Shown here one piece after another: positions 43,389-51,918 of a stretch of DNA of 64,000 bases. The notes beneath the pieces are model-generated. The model was given only the letters and a program-made list of their open reading frames with translations. It ran no database searches and was not told the DNA's origin. The stretch comes from Microbacterium sp. LWH11-1.2 (lineage in GTDB: Bacteria; Actinomycetota; Actinomycetes; Actinomycetales; Microbacteriaceae), in the NCBI RefSeq assembly GCF_038397745.1, contig NZ_CP151636.1:1984001-2048000 (forward strand). The letters run 5' to 3'. Numbering within the stretch: the stretch's first letter is position 1; every line of letters begins with the position of its first letter. Made by a program: the position numbers and the translations under genes.

Positions 43389-44623
43389 TCTCCGCTCCCG
43401 GCGGCGAGGGCCTCGGCGATCCGACGGAAGGTCTGATCGGCCGGGTGGGCCTTGGGCACCACGTTGGAGGCGTTCATGAACACCGCGATGCTCGCACCGG
43501 TCTCGGGGTCGTGGAACACGGCAGCCGTGAATCCCAGTCCCTCGCCGTTGTGCCCCCACCAGCCGTTCGTCTCGCCGATACCCAGTGCGTACTGGTCATA
43601 GGGCGGTCCCTCCTCGAGGGGAGCGCCGCTCTGCCGCTCGGTCTGCGTCGACGGTTCGAGCAGGAGCCCCGATCCGAGCGCCTCGGCCCAGACGCGCGCG
43701 TCGTCGAGCGTGCTCACCATCGATCCCGCCGGTCCGTAGATCGACAGGTTGTCGTTCTGCACGACCTGCTCGCCGTCGAGCAGCACGTAGCCGTTCGGGT
43801 GATCCGTCCAGGTGGAGGCGTCCAGGGTGTAGCGGGTGCCGCTCTGGCCGAGGGGCTGCAGGATCCGCTCGTCGAGCGCGTCCGCGAACGGCTGACCGGT
43901 CACCTTCTCGACGACGGCGCCGAGGAGGTTGGTGTTCGCGTTCGTGTAGACCTTGCGCTCGCCGGGGGCGAATGCCGCCGGCTGGCCGACGAGGAAGTCG
44001 TTCAGCTCGGCGAGAGTGAAGATCCTCGCCTCGTCCGCGCTGTAGGCGGCGCCGAAGGCCTCCGTCGACGTGTAGTCGGCGTTGCCGCTCGACATGTCGG
44101 CGAGCTGGCGGATCGTGATGCTGTCGCCGTTCGCGATCCCGTCGACGTACTTGCCGATCGTGTCGTCGAGGCTGAGCTTCCCCTCGTCGACGAGCTGGAG
44201 GATGAGGGTCACGGTGTACGACTTCGTGACGCTGCGCAGCGGCCAGGTCATGTCGAGCGACACAGGCGTGTCGGCATCGATGTCGGCGAGGCCGACGGCC
44301 GAGGTCCACGATCCCTCGCCGGGAATCCACACGCCGACCGCGGCGCCCGACACGTCGTACTCGGCCATCGTCCGGTCGACGATCTCCTGCAGCTCCGTCT
44401 GGAGGTCGGCGGGCAGCTCGCCCTCGGGCGCCGCGGGCCGGAGCGAGTCCGTGGCCGTCGGCGTCGCGCTCCCCTCCGGAGCGGTGGAGCCCGCGCACCC
44501 TGCCAGCAGCAGGGAGATGACTCCGACGGCGGCGATGCCCGCCACGGTGCGCCGATCGGATCGGGGTGTTCGCGCGCGCTCGTGCGTGTGCGCGAGCAGC
44601 GGACGACGGATGCGGTGTGTCAT
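43385..44623 (-). CDS. Beta-lactamase-family serine hydrolase lipoprotein, copy 1
   Basis: 412 residues. A lipoprotein signal with perfect lipobox LLLAGC (Cys43) is followed by a class C beta-lactamase/R61-type domain: SxxK at Ser131-Lys134 (SVTK), YTN at 226-228, and HNG in WWGHNGEGLGF near the C-terminus. GGGAG is 5 nt before ATG 44623. Such enzymes are D,D-peptidases, esterases or D-amino-acid-specific peptidases at the outer face of the membrane. It is divergent from a paralogous lipoprotein and cotranscribed with the S13 peptidase. Longer frames upstream are antisense to the neighbour. Confidence 0.9.
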   Translation of the reverse strand: MTHRIRRPLLAHTHERARTPRSDRRTVAGIAAVGVISLLLAGCAGSTAPEGSATPTATDSLRPAAPEGELPADLQTELQEIVDRTMAEYDVSGAAVGVWIPGEGSWTSAVGLADIDADTPVSLDMTWPLRSVTKSYTVTLILQLVDEGKLSLDDTIGKYVDGIANGDSITIRQLADMSSGNADYTSTEAFGAAYSADEARIFTLAELNDFLVGQPAAFAPGERKVYTNANTNLLGAVVEKVTGQPFADALDERILQPLGQSGTRYTLDASTWTDHPNGYVLLDGEQVVQNDNLSIYGPAGSMVSTLDDARVWAEALGSGLLLEPSTQTERQSGAPLEEGPPYDQYALGIGETNGWWGHNGEGLGFTAAVFHDPETGASIAVFMNASNVVPKAHPADQTFRRIAEALAAGSGE

Positions 44624-44700
44624 GGGGTCTCCCAGCGTCGGATTCCGAGGGCGGTGGCCCATCATGCCCACTTTTCTCCCCGAGGGGTGTCGTCCGCAAT

Positions 44701-44741
44701 GGACCCCGGTCCCTGATCGAGAGGGGACCCAGGTCCATAGC
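44701..44741 (+). promoter_or_regulatory. Bipartite regulatory element (site 5: GGACCCCGGTCC and GACCCAGGTCCATAGC)
   Basis: GGACCCCGGTCC (44701-44712) and, 13 nt on, GACCCAGGTCCATAGC (44726-44741), in the 191-bp gap between the two divergent serine-hydrolase genes, directed toward the plus-strand one. Its left half is identical to the one at 39622, and the main element differs by two bases at the right end. Confidence 0.7.
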
Positions 44742-44814
44742 CCCCGCCTCTGCCGCACGGGAGACTGATCGAGGTTCTGCATGCCCGCAGACCCGAGGGG
44801 AAGGTGTCGAGGAC

Positions 44815-46059
44815 ATGGTGGGTTACGAGAGATCAGCGCTGCGGCGTGGAGCATCGCGGTCGCAGCGCCTGCTCGCGGTCGTCGCGACCGCGGCGGTCGC
44901 CGTGGGGCTCGCCGGGTGCGCGGCATCCGCGCCGGAGGCATCCGCGACGCCCTCGGCGGCGGCAGACGGCGCTGTGGAGTTCGATGCCGCGACGCTGACG
45001 GCGATGTTCGAAGAGCAGGCCGAGGAGATGATGCTGCCGGGCGCCGTGGTGATCGTGCGCACTCCTGACGGCGACATCGAGGTGCCGTACGGCGTGACGG
45101 AGTGGGGAGGCTCGACGCCCGTCACGCTCGACGACCACATCCGCATCGGGTCGAACACCAAGACCTGGACCGGCACCGTGATCCTGCAGCTGGTGGAGGA
45201 CGGCAGGATCGCCCTCGAGGATCCCGTGTCGAAGTACCGTCCCGACGTGCCCAACGGCGACAACATCACGATCGAGCAGCTGCTGACGATGCGGAGCGGA
45301 CTGTTCAACTACACGACGACTCTCGAGTTGAACGCGGCGCTGGATGAGACCCCCGACCGAGTGTGGGACCCGGAGGAGCTCGTGCGGATGGGGTTGGCGG
45401 GGGAGCCGTACTTCGCGCCAGGCGAGGGGTACATGTACTCCAACACGAACACGGTCCTGCTGGGGCTGATCGCGGAGCAGCTCGAGGGGAAGAAGCTGCC
45501 CGAGATCTATCAGGAGAGGCTGTTCGAGCCGCTGGGCCTCACCGAGACGTCGTTCCCGGCGCTCGCGGACGCGTCGATCGCCGAGCCGGTGGCCCACGGC
45601 TACATGTTCTCGAACAACGTCGACACGATGGAGGGCTCGGCTTTGCCGGCCGATGAGCTCGCGGCGGCGCAGGCGGGGGAGCTGCTGCCGACGGATCACA
45701 CGGACGACAATCCGTCCTGGGCATGGTCCGCGGGCGCGGGCATCTCGACCGCGCCGGAGCTTGCGACGTGGGTCGAGGCACTCGGCGGGGGCGGAGTGCT
45801 GAGCGATGAGATGCAGCAGAAGCGCATCGAGAGCGTCCAGCCGTCCGACGGAGAGGGTGCGTACGGCTGGGGCGTGGCCGGCATGGGGTCGTTCTACGGG
45901 CACATCGGCGAGATGCCGGGATACAACTCGTTCATGGGGTACGACCCCGAGACCGACGTGACCGTGGTCGTCTGGGCCACGCTCGCGCCGAACATGGAGG
46001 GGAATCCGGCGGCTGCCCTCATCGCCCGGTCGCTGATCGAGAAGATGTACGGCCTCTGA
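44815..46059 (+). CDS. Beta-lactamase-family serine hydrolase lipoprotein, copy 2
   Basis: 414 residues with lipobox VGLAGC (Cys35) and the same fold as the divergent copy: SxxK at Ser113-Lys116 (SNTK), YSN in YMYSNTN, and HxG in GHIGEMPGYNSFMGY. GAGGA precedes the start; the next codon, GTG, is also possible. The two copies differ a lot outside the motifs, so the duplication is old or they came separately. It is directly downstream of a GACCYRSGTCYATRGY element, which places it in the probable regulon of the twin two-component systems. Possible roles: cell-wall change, or hydrolysis of the RiPP for protection. Confidence 0.9.
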   Translation: MVGYERSALRRGASRSQRLLAVVATAAVAVGLAGCAASAPEASATPSAAADGAVEFDAATLTAMFEEQAEEMMLPGAVVIVRTPDGDIEVPYGVTEWGGSTPVTLDDHIRIGSNTKTWTGTVILQLVEDGRIALEDPVSKYRPDVPNGDNITIEQLLTMRSGLFNYTTTLELNAALDETPDRVWDPEELVRMGLAGEPYFAPGEGYMYSNTNTVLLGLIAEQLEGKKLPEIYQERLFEPLGLTETSFPALADASIAEPVAHGYMFSNNVDTMEGSALPADELAAAQAGELLPTDHTDDNPSWAWSAGAGISTAPELATWVEALGGGGVLSDEMQQKRIESVQPSDGEGAYGWGVAGMGSFYGHIGEMPGYNSFMGYDPETDVTVVVWATLAPNMEGNPAAALIARSLIEKMYGL

Positions 46060-46092
46060 CGCGAGCCCGAGGTCCCGTCGGTGTCCTGCGAG

Positions 46093-46758
46093 TCAGGGCG
46101 CGGGCGGGACCGCGGCCTGCAGGTGGCGGATGACCGCGAGCACGCGACGGTGATCGTCCGCGTCGACCGGCAGGCCGAGCGCGTCGTAGATCCTCGAGGT
46201 GTGCTGCACCACGGCCTTCTCGCTCAGCACGAGCTGGGCCGCGATCGCGGCGTTGCTGCGGCCCTGCGCCATCAGGCCCAGCACCTCGACCTGTCGCGGG
46301 GTCAGGTGCGCCACGGCGGAGGTTCCGCGCCTCGCCCGCGCGACCAGCACCGAGACCACCTCGGGATCGAGCGCGGTGCCTCCGGCGGCGACACGGCGGA
46401 TGTCCGCCGTGAACGTGCGGACATCCGAGATCCGCTGCTTGAGCAGATATCCGAACCCGCCGGCTCCGTCCTCGAGGAGCTCGGCCGCGTAACGGCGCTG
46501 CACATGCTGCGAGACGACGACCACGCCGATGCCCGGGTGGGCGCGACGGATCCGGAGCGCGGCGAGGAGCCCCTCGTCGGTGTGGGTGGGCGGCATCCGG
46601 ATGTCGGTGAGCACCAGGTCGGGCAGATGGCGCTCGACCTCGCGTTCGAGCTCGACAGCGTCGCTGACGGCTGCCAGCACCTCGAATCCGTCATTCGTGA
46701 GGATGTGCGCGATGCCCTCCCGCAGCAGCACCTCGTCCTCGCCGATCACGACGCGCAT
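46093..46758 (-). CDS. LuxR/NarL-family response regulator, copy 2
   Basis: 221 residues, the same length as copy 1 and very similar to it. Asp52 in VLTDIRMP and Lys107 are conserved; the DNA-binding part LVLSEKAVVQHTSRIYDALG differs from copy 1 by one residue (Arg for Asn). It overlaps the kinase gene by 13 nt, exactly as in copy 1, so kinase and regulator were duplicated as a unit. Convergent with the serine hydrolase at 44815, with 33 bp between. Confidence 0.92.
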   Translation of the reverse strand: MRVVIGEDEVLLREGIAHILTNDGFEVLAAVSDAVELEREVERHLPDLVLTDIRMPPTHTDEGLLAALRIRRAHPGIGVVVVSQHVQRRYAAELLEDGAGGFGYLLKQRISDVRTFTADIRRVAAGGTALDPEVVSVLVARARRGTSAVAHLTPRQVEVLGLMAQGRSNAAIAAQLVLSEKAVVQHTSRIYDALGLPVDADDHRRVLAVIRHLQAAVPPAP

Positions 46759-48500
46759 GGCAGCTCCACCTCGATGTTGGTGCCGCGCAGCGGCTCCGAC
46801 CGGATCGCGATGGTGCCCTGGAGGGCATCCACCCGGTCCGCGAGGCCCCGCAGCCCCACGCCGGCCCCGATCCGCGCGCCGCCGACGCCGTCGTCCTCGA
46901 TCGCGATGGCGATCCGGCCGTCGCGCTGGCCCAGGGTCACGCGCACATGGGAGGCATCGGCATGCTTGACCGTGTTCGACAGCGCCTCGGCGATGATGAA
47001 GTAGGCCGTGTGGGCGGTCGACGTCGTGATGGCCGTCTCGTCGACCTGTGCGACGAGGGTGGCGGGCACCGACAGACGATCCACGAGGTCTTCGGTCGCG
47101 GCCACCAGCCCTCGCTCCAGCAGCGCCGCCGGCAGCACGTCGTGCACGAGCCGGCGCAGGTCCGCCGCCGCCAGGTCGATGCCGCGCCGCAGCTTCTCGA
47201 TGTCTCCGGTCGTCGCCGATTCCGCGGCGGCGTCCGCGATGGTCTGGGCCTCGATCCCGAGGAGGACGAGCTGCATCTGCAGCCCGTCGTGCAGGTCGCG
47301 AGCGATGCGCGAGCGTTCGCGGTCGGCGGCGTCGACGATGCGCACACGGGATCGGGTGAGCGCCTCGTTGCTGACGAGCAGCTGCGTGGTCAGGCGCTCG
47401 CGGTCGAGGGCGATGGCGAGCACCTCGGCGGCGCGGCGCACCGGCCAGGGCTCGGCGATCATGCGCGCGTCGTACTCGATGCCGCCGACGAGCTCGTCGT
47501 CGACCCGCACCTGCAGCCAGGCCCGGTCGGGGTCGGCGGCATCCGGATCGACCGGTGCCCTCTCGCCGCGCTCGTCGATGTACTGACCGCGGGAGGCGTC
47601 CCAGTACGCGACACGGAGCGTGTCGTCACCGACGGTGGTCGCGAGCGCCTGGGCGACGGCGGGCCGGCTGGCCCCGCGGATCGCGAGCCATTCGCTCAGA
47701 GCCTCCAGCGGGGTGGTGCGTGTGAAGCCGCCGCGGAGCACGCCGAGGAGGAAGGCGATCGGGAGCCCGGCGAGCAGCAGACCCTGCAGGGAGACGACGA
47801 CGTCGAATCCGACGCCCATCGGGAACAGGAGGTTCGGGAGCAGCGGCAGGCAGACGACGGCGAGGAGGCCGTAGGTGAACAGGGGGAGCAGCACCCGCCG
47901 ATGGGCGGCGTCCGCCGCCCGCAGACGGCGCGCGAGCACGATCGCGGCCAGGGCCATCGACGTCAGGCCGAGCACGCTCTGCAGGAACGACAGCAGCTCG
48001 AATGCCGCGGTGCCCTCCGTGAGGGCGCGCGCCGTGTCGAACACGATGCAGGTCACGTAGCCGAGCACGACGGCGAGCACCGCCAGGCGTCCGCGCACGC
48101 GGCCGGACGGGAACGCCATGAGCAGGTGGATCGCCACACCCAGCGGGGTGGTCGCGAAGACGGCATTCACCCAGAAGAGCCCCGGAGCACCGACGTACCC
48201 CGTGCTGACGAGGAAGACCGAGACGGCGCCGATCAGAAGCAGCGGGCCGATCCCGTTGGTCGGTCTCCGCCACCAGGCGATGATCCCGGCGACCGCCCAG
48301 ATCCACGCGAGCGCGACCAGACCGATGCCCGCGACCGGGTCACCGGCGCCCGTGGCGCCGACGGTGATCACGATCACGCCGGTCAGCGCGGCGAGGATGC
48401 CGATGAAGATCAGCGCGATCTCGAGGGATCCCATCCGACCGCCCTGCAGGCGTCTCGGTGTCGGTCGGGTGAGGGGCGAGACGGGGGCCTGTGATGACAC
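46746..48500 (-). CDS. Membrane sensor histidine kinase (HisKA_3), copy 2
   Basis: 584 residues from ATG 48500. It has the same plan as copy 1: about eight helices, linker with TRTTPLEALSEWLAIRGASRPAVAQALATT, H-box SRIARDLHDGLQMQLV and HATPase EALSNTVKHA with EDDGVGG. The linker and catalytic parts are nearly identical to copy 1, while the membrane sensor domain has diverged more. This suggests one output with two different inputs. No GACC-type element was seen in front of this gene. Confidence 0.92.
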   Translation of the reverse strand: MSSQAPVSPLTRPTPRRLQGGRMGSLEIALIFIGILAALTGVIVITVGATGAGDPVAGIGLVALAWIWAVAGIIAWWRRPTNGIGPLLLIGAVSVFLVSTGYVGAPGLFWVNAVFATTPLGVAIHLLMAFPSGRVRGRLAVLAVVLGYVTCIVFDTARALTEGTAAFELLSFLQSVLGLTSMALAAIVLARRLRAADAAHRRVLLPLFTYGLLAVVCLPLLPNLLFPMGVGFDVVVSLQGLLLAGLPIAFLLGVLRGGFTRTTPLEALSEWLAIRGASRPAVAQALATTVGDDTLRVAYWDASRGQYIDERGERAPVDPDAADPDRAWLQVRVDDELVGGIEYDARMIAEPWPVRRAAEVLAIALDRERLTTQLLVSNEALTRSRVRIVDAADRERSRIARDLHDGLQMQLVLLGIEAQTIADAAAESATTGDIEKLRRGIDLAAADLRRLVHDVLPAALLERGLVAATEDLVDRLSVPATLVAQVDETAITTSTAHTAYFIIAEALSNTVKHADASHVRVTLGQRDGRIAIAIEDDGVGGARIGAGVGLRGLADRVDALQGTIAIRSEPLRGTNIEVELPCAS

Positions 48501-48572
48501 GGATGGTCTCTCGTTGGGGATGCGGGTGAGGGTGGTTCCACACTGGCGGACGCCCGCCGGGAGAGCAACCGA

Positions 48573-49199
48573 TCAGCGAGAGGCGGTGAGGCGTGTCTCT
48601 ATCGGAGCCCACCCGCTCTCCAGCACCGCGAACCCGGCGTCGAGCGTGCCGAGCTGGTCGTCGTCCTCGTTGACGAGCAGTTGCATCTGCAGCACGAAGC
48701 GCGCGTAGACGCGGGTCTCGGCGGTGGGTCCCGGCAGGCCGAGCTCCTCGGCGATGGCGGCGGAGAGCGCGTCCTCGTGCCGCAGCCACATCTTCGCCGC
48801 GTAGTCGCGCAGTGCGGGAGTCTCGTTGAGGAAGCGCAGGAAGATGCGCGTGACGTCATTACCGTGCTCGTCGACGTTGGCACGGATCTCGGCGGCGTAG
48901 AAGTCGTGGATCGCCCGGTTGATCGTGCTGCCCTCCGGCCGGTCGCGCACGGCGGAGACGAGCCGGTCGCGCTGCTCGTCGTCCTCGTCGAAGACGAGCG
49001 CCTCCTTCTGCGGGAAGTGCGCGAACACGGTCGTGGGGGAGACGTCTGCGGCGTCTGCGACCTCGCGGATGCTCACGTTGTCGAATCCGCGCTCGAGGAA
49101 CATCTTCGTCGCGACGTCGGAGATCGCCTTGCGCGTCGCGGCCTTCTTCCGCTCTCTGCGCCCGATCGGCGCGGCGGACGGCTGCTCGGTGGATGCCAT
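48573..49199 (-). CDS. TetR-family repressor
   Basis: 208 residues: N-terminal helix-turn-helix (KKAATRKAISDVATKMFLERGFDNVSIREVADAADVSPTTVFAHFPQKEAL) and a helical ligand domain. ATG 49199 is 6 nt from TAGGCT (49211-49206), giving a leaderless transcript. It is divergent from an MFS efflux gene, with the palindrome GTATCGATAC on that promoter, the standard layout of TetR repressor and target pump. The inducer is unknown. Confidence 0.9.
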   Translation of the reverse strand: MASTEQPSAAPIGRRERKKAATRKAISDVATKMFLERGFDNVSIREVADAADVSPTTVFAHFPQKEALVFDEDDEQRDRLVSAVRDRPEGSTINRAIHDFYAAEIRANVDEHGNDVTRIFLRFLNETPALRDYAAKMWLRHEDALSAAIAEELGLPGPTAETRVYARFVLQMQLLVNEDDDQLGTLDAGFAVLESGWAPIETRLTASR

Positions 49200-49235
49200 G
49201 CGCTCAGCCTACCGCGCATTCGATACAAAACTGGC

Positions 49236-49263
49236 TTGACACCAAAACTGGTATCGATACACT
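49236..49263 (+). promoter_or_regulatory. MFS promoter with overlapping TetR operator
   Basis: -35 TTGACA (49236-49241), 16-bp spacer and -10 TACACT (49258-49263), 6 nt before ATG 49270, so the mRNA is leaderless. A perfect palindrome GTATCGATAC (49251-49260) covers the -10 region. CGATACAAAACTGG, 30 bp upstream, and CCAAAACTGGTATC share AAAACTGG as a direct repeat. A repressor bound here would block the promoter. Confidence 0.75.
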
Positions 49264-49269
49264 TTCGGT

Positions 49270-50541
49270 ATGACTTCACCAATTCTCCCCGTCCGAGGTG
49301 CGAAGCGCGCCTGGGTCATGCTCATCGTTCTCACGATGCTCACCGTCATCGGGATGACGGTCGTCCTCCCCGTTCTTCCCTTCGTCGTCCTGCAGTACGT
49401 GTCGGAGGAGAAGGACCTGGCCATCTGGGTCGGCATCCTCGAGGCCGTCAACGGACTCTGCGCCTTCCTCATCGCGCCGTTCCTCGGACGCCTCTCCGAT
49501 CGCTTCGGTCGCCGGCCCGTCATCATCGCCGCCGCATTCGGCGCGGCGTTCTCCATGGCGCTGTTCGGCATCGGCGGTGCCCTCTGGGTCCTCGTGCTCG
49601 CGCGTGTCATACAGGGGATGACGGCGGGCGACCTGCCGGCGCTCTTCGCGTACCTCGCCGACATCACCCCGCCCGAGAAGCGCGCGCAGCGATTCGGCCT
49701 CCTCGGTGCGCTCTCCGGGATCGGCATGATGATCGGCCCGGCGATCGGCGGACTCCTGGCGGCGATCAGCATCCAGCTCCCCGTCTTCCTCACCGCCGCC
49801 GTGGCGCTGACCATCGCGATCCTCAGCATCTTCCTGCTCCCCGAGAGCCTCAAGCCCGAGAACCGCATCGGCGCGATCGCCCTGCGCGACGTCCAGCCGT
49901 TCGCCGTGTTCAAGAACGCTTTCGGCCGTCGGGAGCTCCGTGGACTGATGATCGGCTTCGGAATCCTGGCCCTGCCGTTCGGCTTCTTCGTGAACAACTT
50001 CAGCGTGCTCGCGCTCGACTCGATCCAGTGGGGGCCGACCCAGATCGGGCTGATGACGGCGGCGGTCGGCATCATCGACATCCTGATCCAGGGCGTCCTG
50101 CTCGGCATCCTGCTTCCGCGGATGGGCGAGCGCGGCGTCATCGTGAGCGGCATCGTCGCCCAGATGGTCGGACTCATCGGGCTCGCCGTCGTGGCCTCGA
50201 TCTTCGCGCAGCCGTGGCTGTTCATCGTCGGCGCGCTCCTGCTCGCCGCAGGGCAGGGGGCCTCGCAGGCGGCGATGGACGGTGCCATGTCGAACGCGGT
50301 CGGCGACGACGAGCAGGGCTGGCTCGGCGGCGCGACGCAGTCCCTCAACGCGGCGATGGGCACGGTGGCGCCGCTCATCGCCGGCGCCCTCTACGTCACG
50401 ATCAGTCACGCCGCGCCGTACTGGCTCGGCGCCGCGCTCATGATCGTCGCCGTGATCGTCGTGAGTCGTGCGCACATCGCGAACACGGCGAAGAGGTCGC
50501 CGAGCGCAGAGCCGGTCGAGCAGGCTCCGGTCGTCGCCTGA
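49270..50541 (+). CDS. MFS drug-efflux transporter (TetA/Bcr-like)
   Basis: 423 residues, 12 membrane helices. Motif A is present as GRLSDRFGRRPVI after helix 2, and motif C-like GALSGIGMMIGPAIGG in helix 5, which marks it as a proton antiporter for export. Its start is leaderless from a promoter overlapped by the TetR palindrome. Likely gives resistance to some inhibitor; the substrate cannot be predicted. Confidence 0.9.
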   Translation: MTSPILPVRGAKRAWVMLIVLTMLTVIGMTVVLPVLPFVVLQYVSEEKDLAIWVGILEAVNGLCAFLIAPFLGRLSDRFGRRPVIIAAAFGAAFSMALFGIGGALWVLVLARVIQGMTAGDLPALFAYLADITPPEKRAQRFGLLGALSGIGMMIGPAIGGLLAAISIQLPVFLTAAVALTIAILSIFLLPESLKPENRIGAIALRDVQPFAVFKNAFGRRELRGLMIGFGILALPFGFFVNNFSVLALDSIQWGPTQIGLMTAAVGIIDILIQGVLLGILLPRMGERGVIVSGIVAQMVGLIGLAVVASIFAQPWLFIVGALLLAAGQGASQAAMDGAMSNAVGDDEQGWLGGATQSLNAAMGTVAPLIAGALYVTISHAAPYWLGAALMIVAVIVVSRAHIANTAKRSPSAEPVEQAPVVA

Positions 50542-50596
50542 GATCGGATGCCGCGCCGGGTCGCCCGCCCTCGTGCGGGGGGAGGATGATGGTCTC

Positions 50597-51037
50597 ATGG
50601 CCGCTCCTCATCGACCCGGCCTCCGGGTCACGGCGGGGGTCACGATCCCGGAGTCGGAGCTGTCCTGGCGGTTCTCCCGGTCATCCGGGCCCGGCGGGCA
50701 GGGCGTGAACACGGCCGACTCCCGCGCCGAGCTGGTCTGGGACGCCGCCGGCTCCTCGGCGCTGACCCCGGCGCAGCGCGAGCGTCTCCTCGAGCGTCTC
50801 AGTGGTCGCCTCGTCGACGGGGTCCTGACGATCGCGGCATCCGAGCACCGCGCCCAGCTGCGCAATCGGGATGCCGCTCGCGCCCGTCTCGCCGCCCTGG
50901 TCGCCGAGGCGCTGCGGCCGCCGCCGCCGTCGCGCCGACCGACGAAGCCGAGCCGGGGGTCGAAGGAACGGCGGCTGAAGGCCAAGCAGCGCCGCACCGA
51001 CGTCAAGCAGCTGCGTCAACGCCCCCGCGATTCCTGA
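50597..51037 (+). CDS. arfB: Alternative ribosome-rescue factor (peptidyl-tRNA hydrolase ArfB)
   Basis: 146 residues, typical for ArfB/YaeJ. The catalytic GGQ is in SSGPGGQGVNTADSRAEL (about 30-47), and the C-terminus is a disordered basic tail (RGSKERRLKAKQRRTDVKQL) that enters the empty mRNA channel of stalled ribosomes. It releases peptides from ribosomes stalled without a stop codon. ATG 50597 follows GATGAT by 6 nt, a weak -10 box, so it may also be leaderless. Confidence 0.92.
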   Translation: MAAPHRPGLRVTAGVTIPESELSWRFSRSSGPGGQGVNTADSRAELVWDAAGSSALTPAQRERLLERLSGRLVDGVLTIAASEHRAQLRNRDAARARLAALVAEALRPPPPSRRPTKPSRGSKERRLKAKQRRTDVKQLRQRPRDS

Positions 51038-51066
51038 TCATCGGCCGGCCGACGCGCGGTCCGGGA

Positions 51067-51819
51067 TCAGCGCTGTGACCGCGGCGTCGGTGCGGGCGTG
51101 CTGCGGCGTGGCACGTAGTTCTTCCAGGCGGAGCGGAACCCCACGCCGCCGAACGTCATGAACCCGGCGGCGAAGACCGCTCCGACGGCGATCCCGACGC
51201 CGACGGCCCACTCGAACGTCCCGCCGCCCGCGACGATGGCCGAGCCGACGAGGAGCCCCGTCACGCAGGCGTTGACCACGATCAGCAGCATCACGGAGCT
51301 GCCGAGCAGGATGCTGACGCTGCGGCGCCGCAGGAACGAGTAGGTCAGCTTCATGCCGTCCTGATCGTCGTACGTCGAGGCGAGGAAGATCTCCTCGACG
51401 TGCGGGTCGAGGTCGACGTACGCGCCGCGGAGCCGGTTCATGGCGACCACGTACATCATGTCCTCCTCCGAGACGTTCATGACCCGCACCTGCGTCATGA
51501 AGCCGATGAGGCTCAGGAACGCCAGGATCGCTATCGATGCGCCGCCGAACCATCCGGAGAACCCCGAGGCCTGCCCCAGGACCCCGATCGTCACGAGTCC
51601 CGCCGACACGAGGGTGAGGAAGATCGTGATGCGGGTCAGCACCTCGCTCTGGGCGGTGCTGCGCGCGGCGAGCAGCCCCCAGTGCTCGGTCGCCAGGATC
51701 TGCGCGCGCCGAGCGAGCGCCGCATCCGACTCCGTCGCCGGTGCGGTGCGCTCTACCTCGGATGCCGTGCCCTCGCTGCCGTCCGCGGACGAGGACCCCG
51801 GCGAGGAGCGCTCGCCCAT
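51067..51819 (-). CDS. Membrane protein of unknown function
   Basis: 250 residues with two pairs of transmembrane helices (about 62-82 and 87-107, then 165-188 and 192-220) around a soluble middle segment (MNVSEEDMMYVVAMNRLRGAYVDLDPHVEEIFLASTYDDQDG). The N-terminus is low-complexity Ser/Glu. ATG 51819 is 6 nt from CATGAT, fitting the leaderless pattern; a start at 51834 would add five residues. The family was not recognised. Confidence 0.7.
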   Translation of the reverse strand: MGERSSPGSSSADGSEGTASEVERTAPATESDAALARRAQILATEHWGLLAARSTAQSEVLTRITIFLTLVSAGLVTIGVLGQASGFSGWFGGASIAILAFLSLIGFMTQVRVMNVSEEDMMYVVAMNRLRGAYVDLDPHVEEIFLASTYDDQDGMKLTYSFLRRRSVSILLGSSVMLLIVVNACVTGLLVGSAIVAGGGTFEWAVGVGIAVGAVFAAGFMTFGGVGFRSAWKNYVPRRSTPAPTPRSQR

Positions 51820-51918
51820 ACCGACATCATGCACCCGCCCGCGGCGGGACGGAACGGCACTTCCGGTGAGCGCCCGGCCCCGGGGCCGGGCGCCTGCCGA
51901 CGCGCCTACACTGTAAGG

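Noticed and set aside
26991..48572. Integrase, transposase or direct-repeat boundaries for the RiPP region
   Set aside because: No recombinase gene or insertion sequence was found, and I saw no second copy of the tRNA 3' end near 48.5 kb; an island is suspected only from context.
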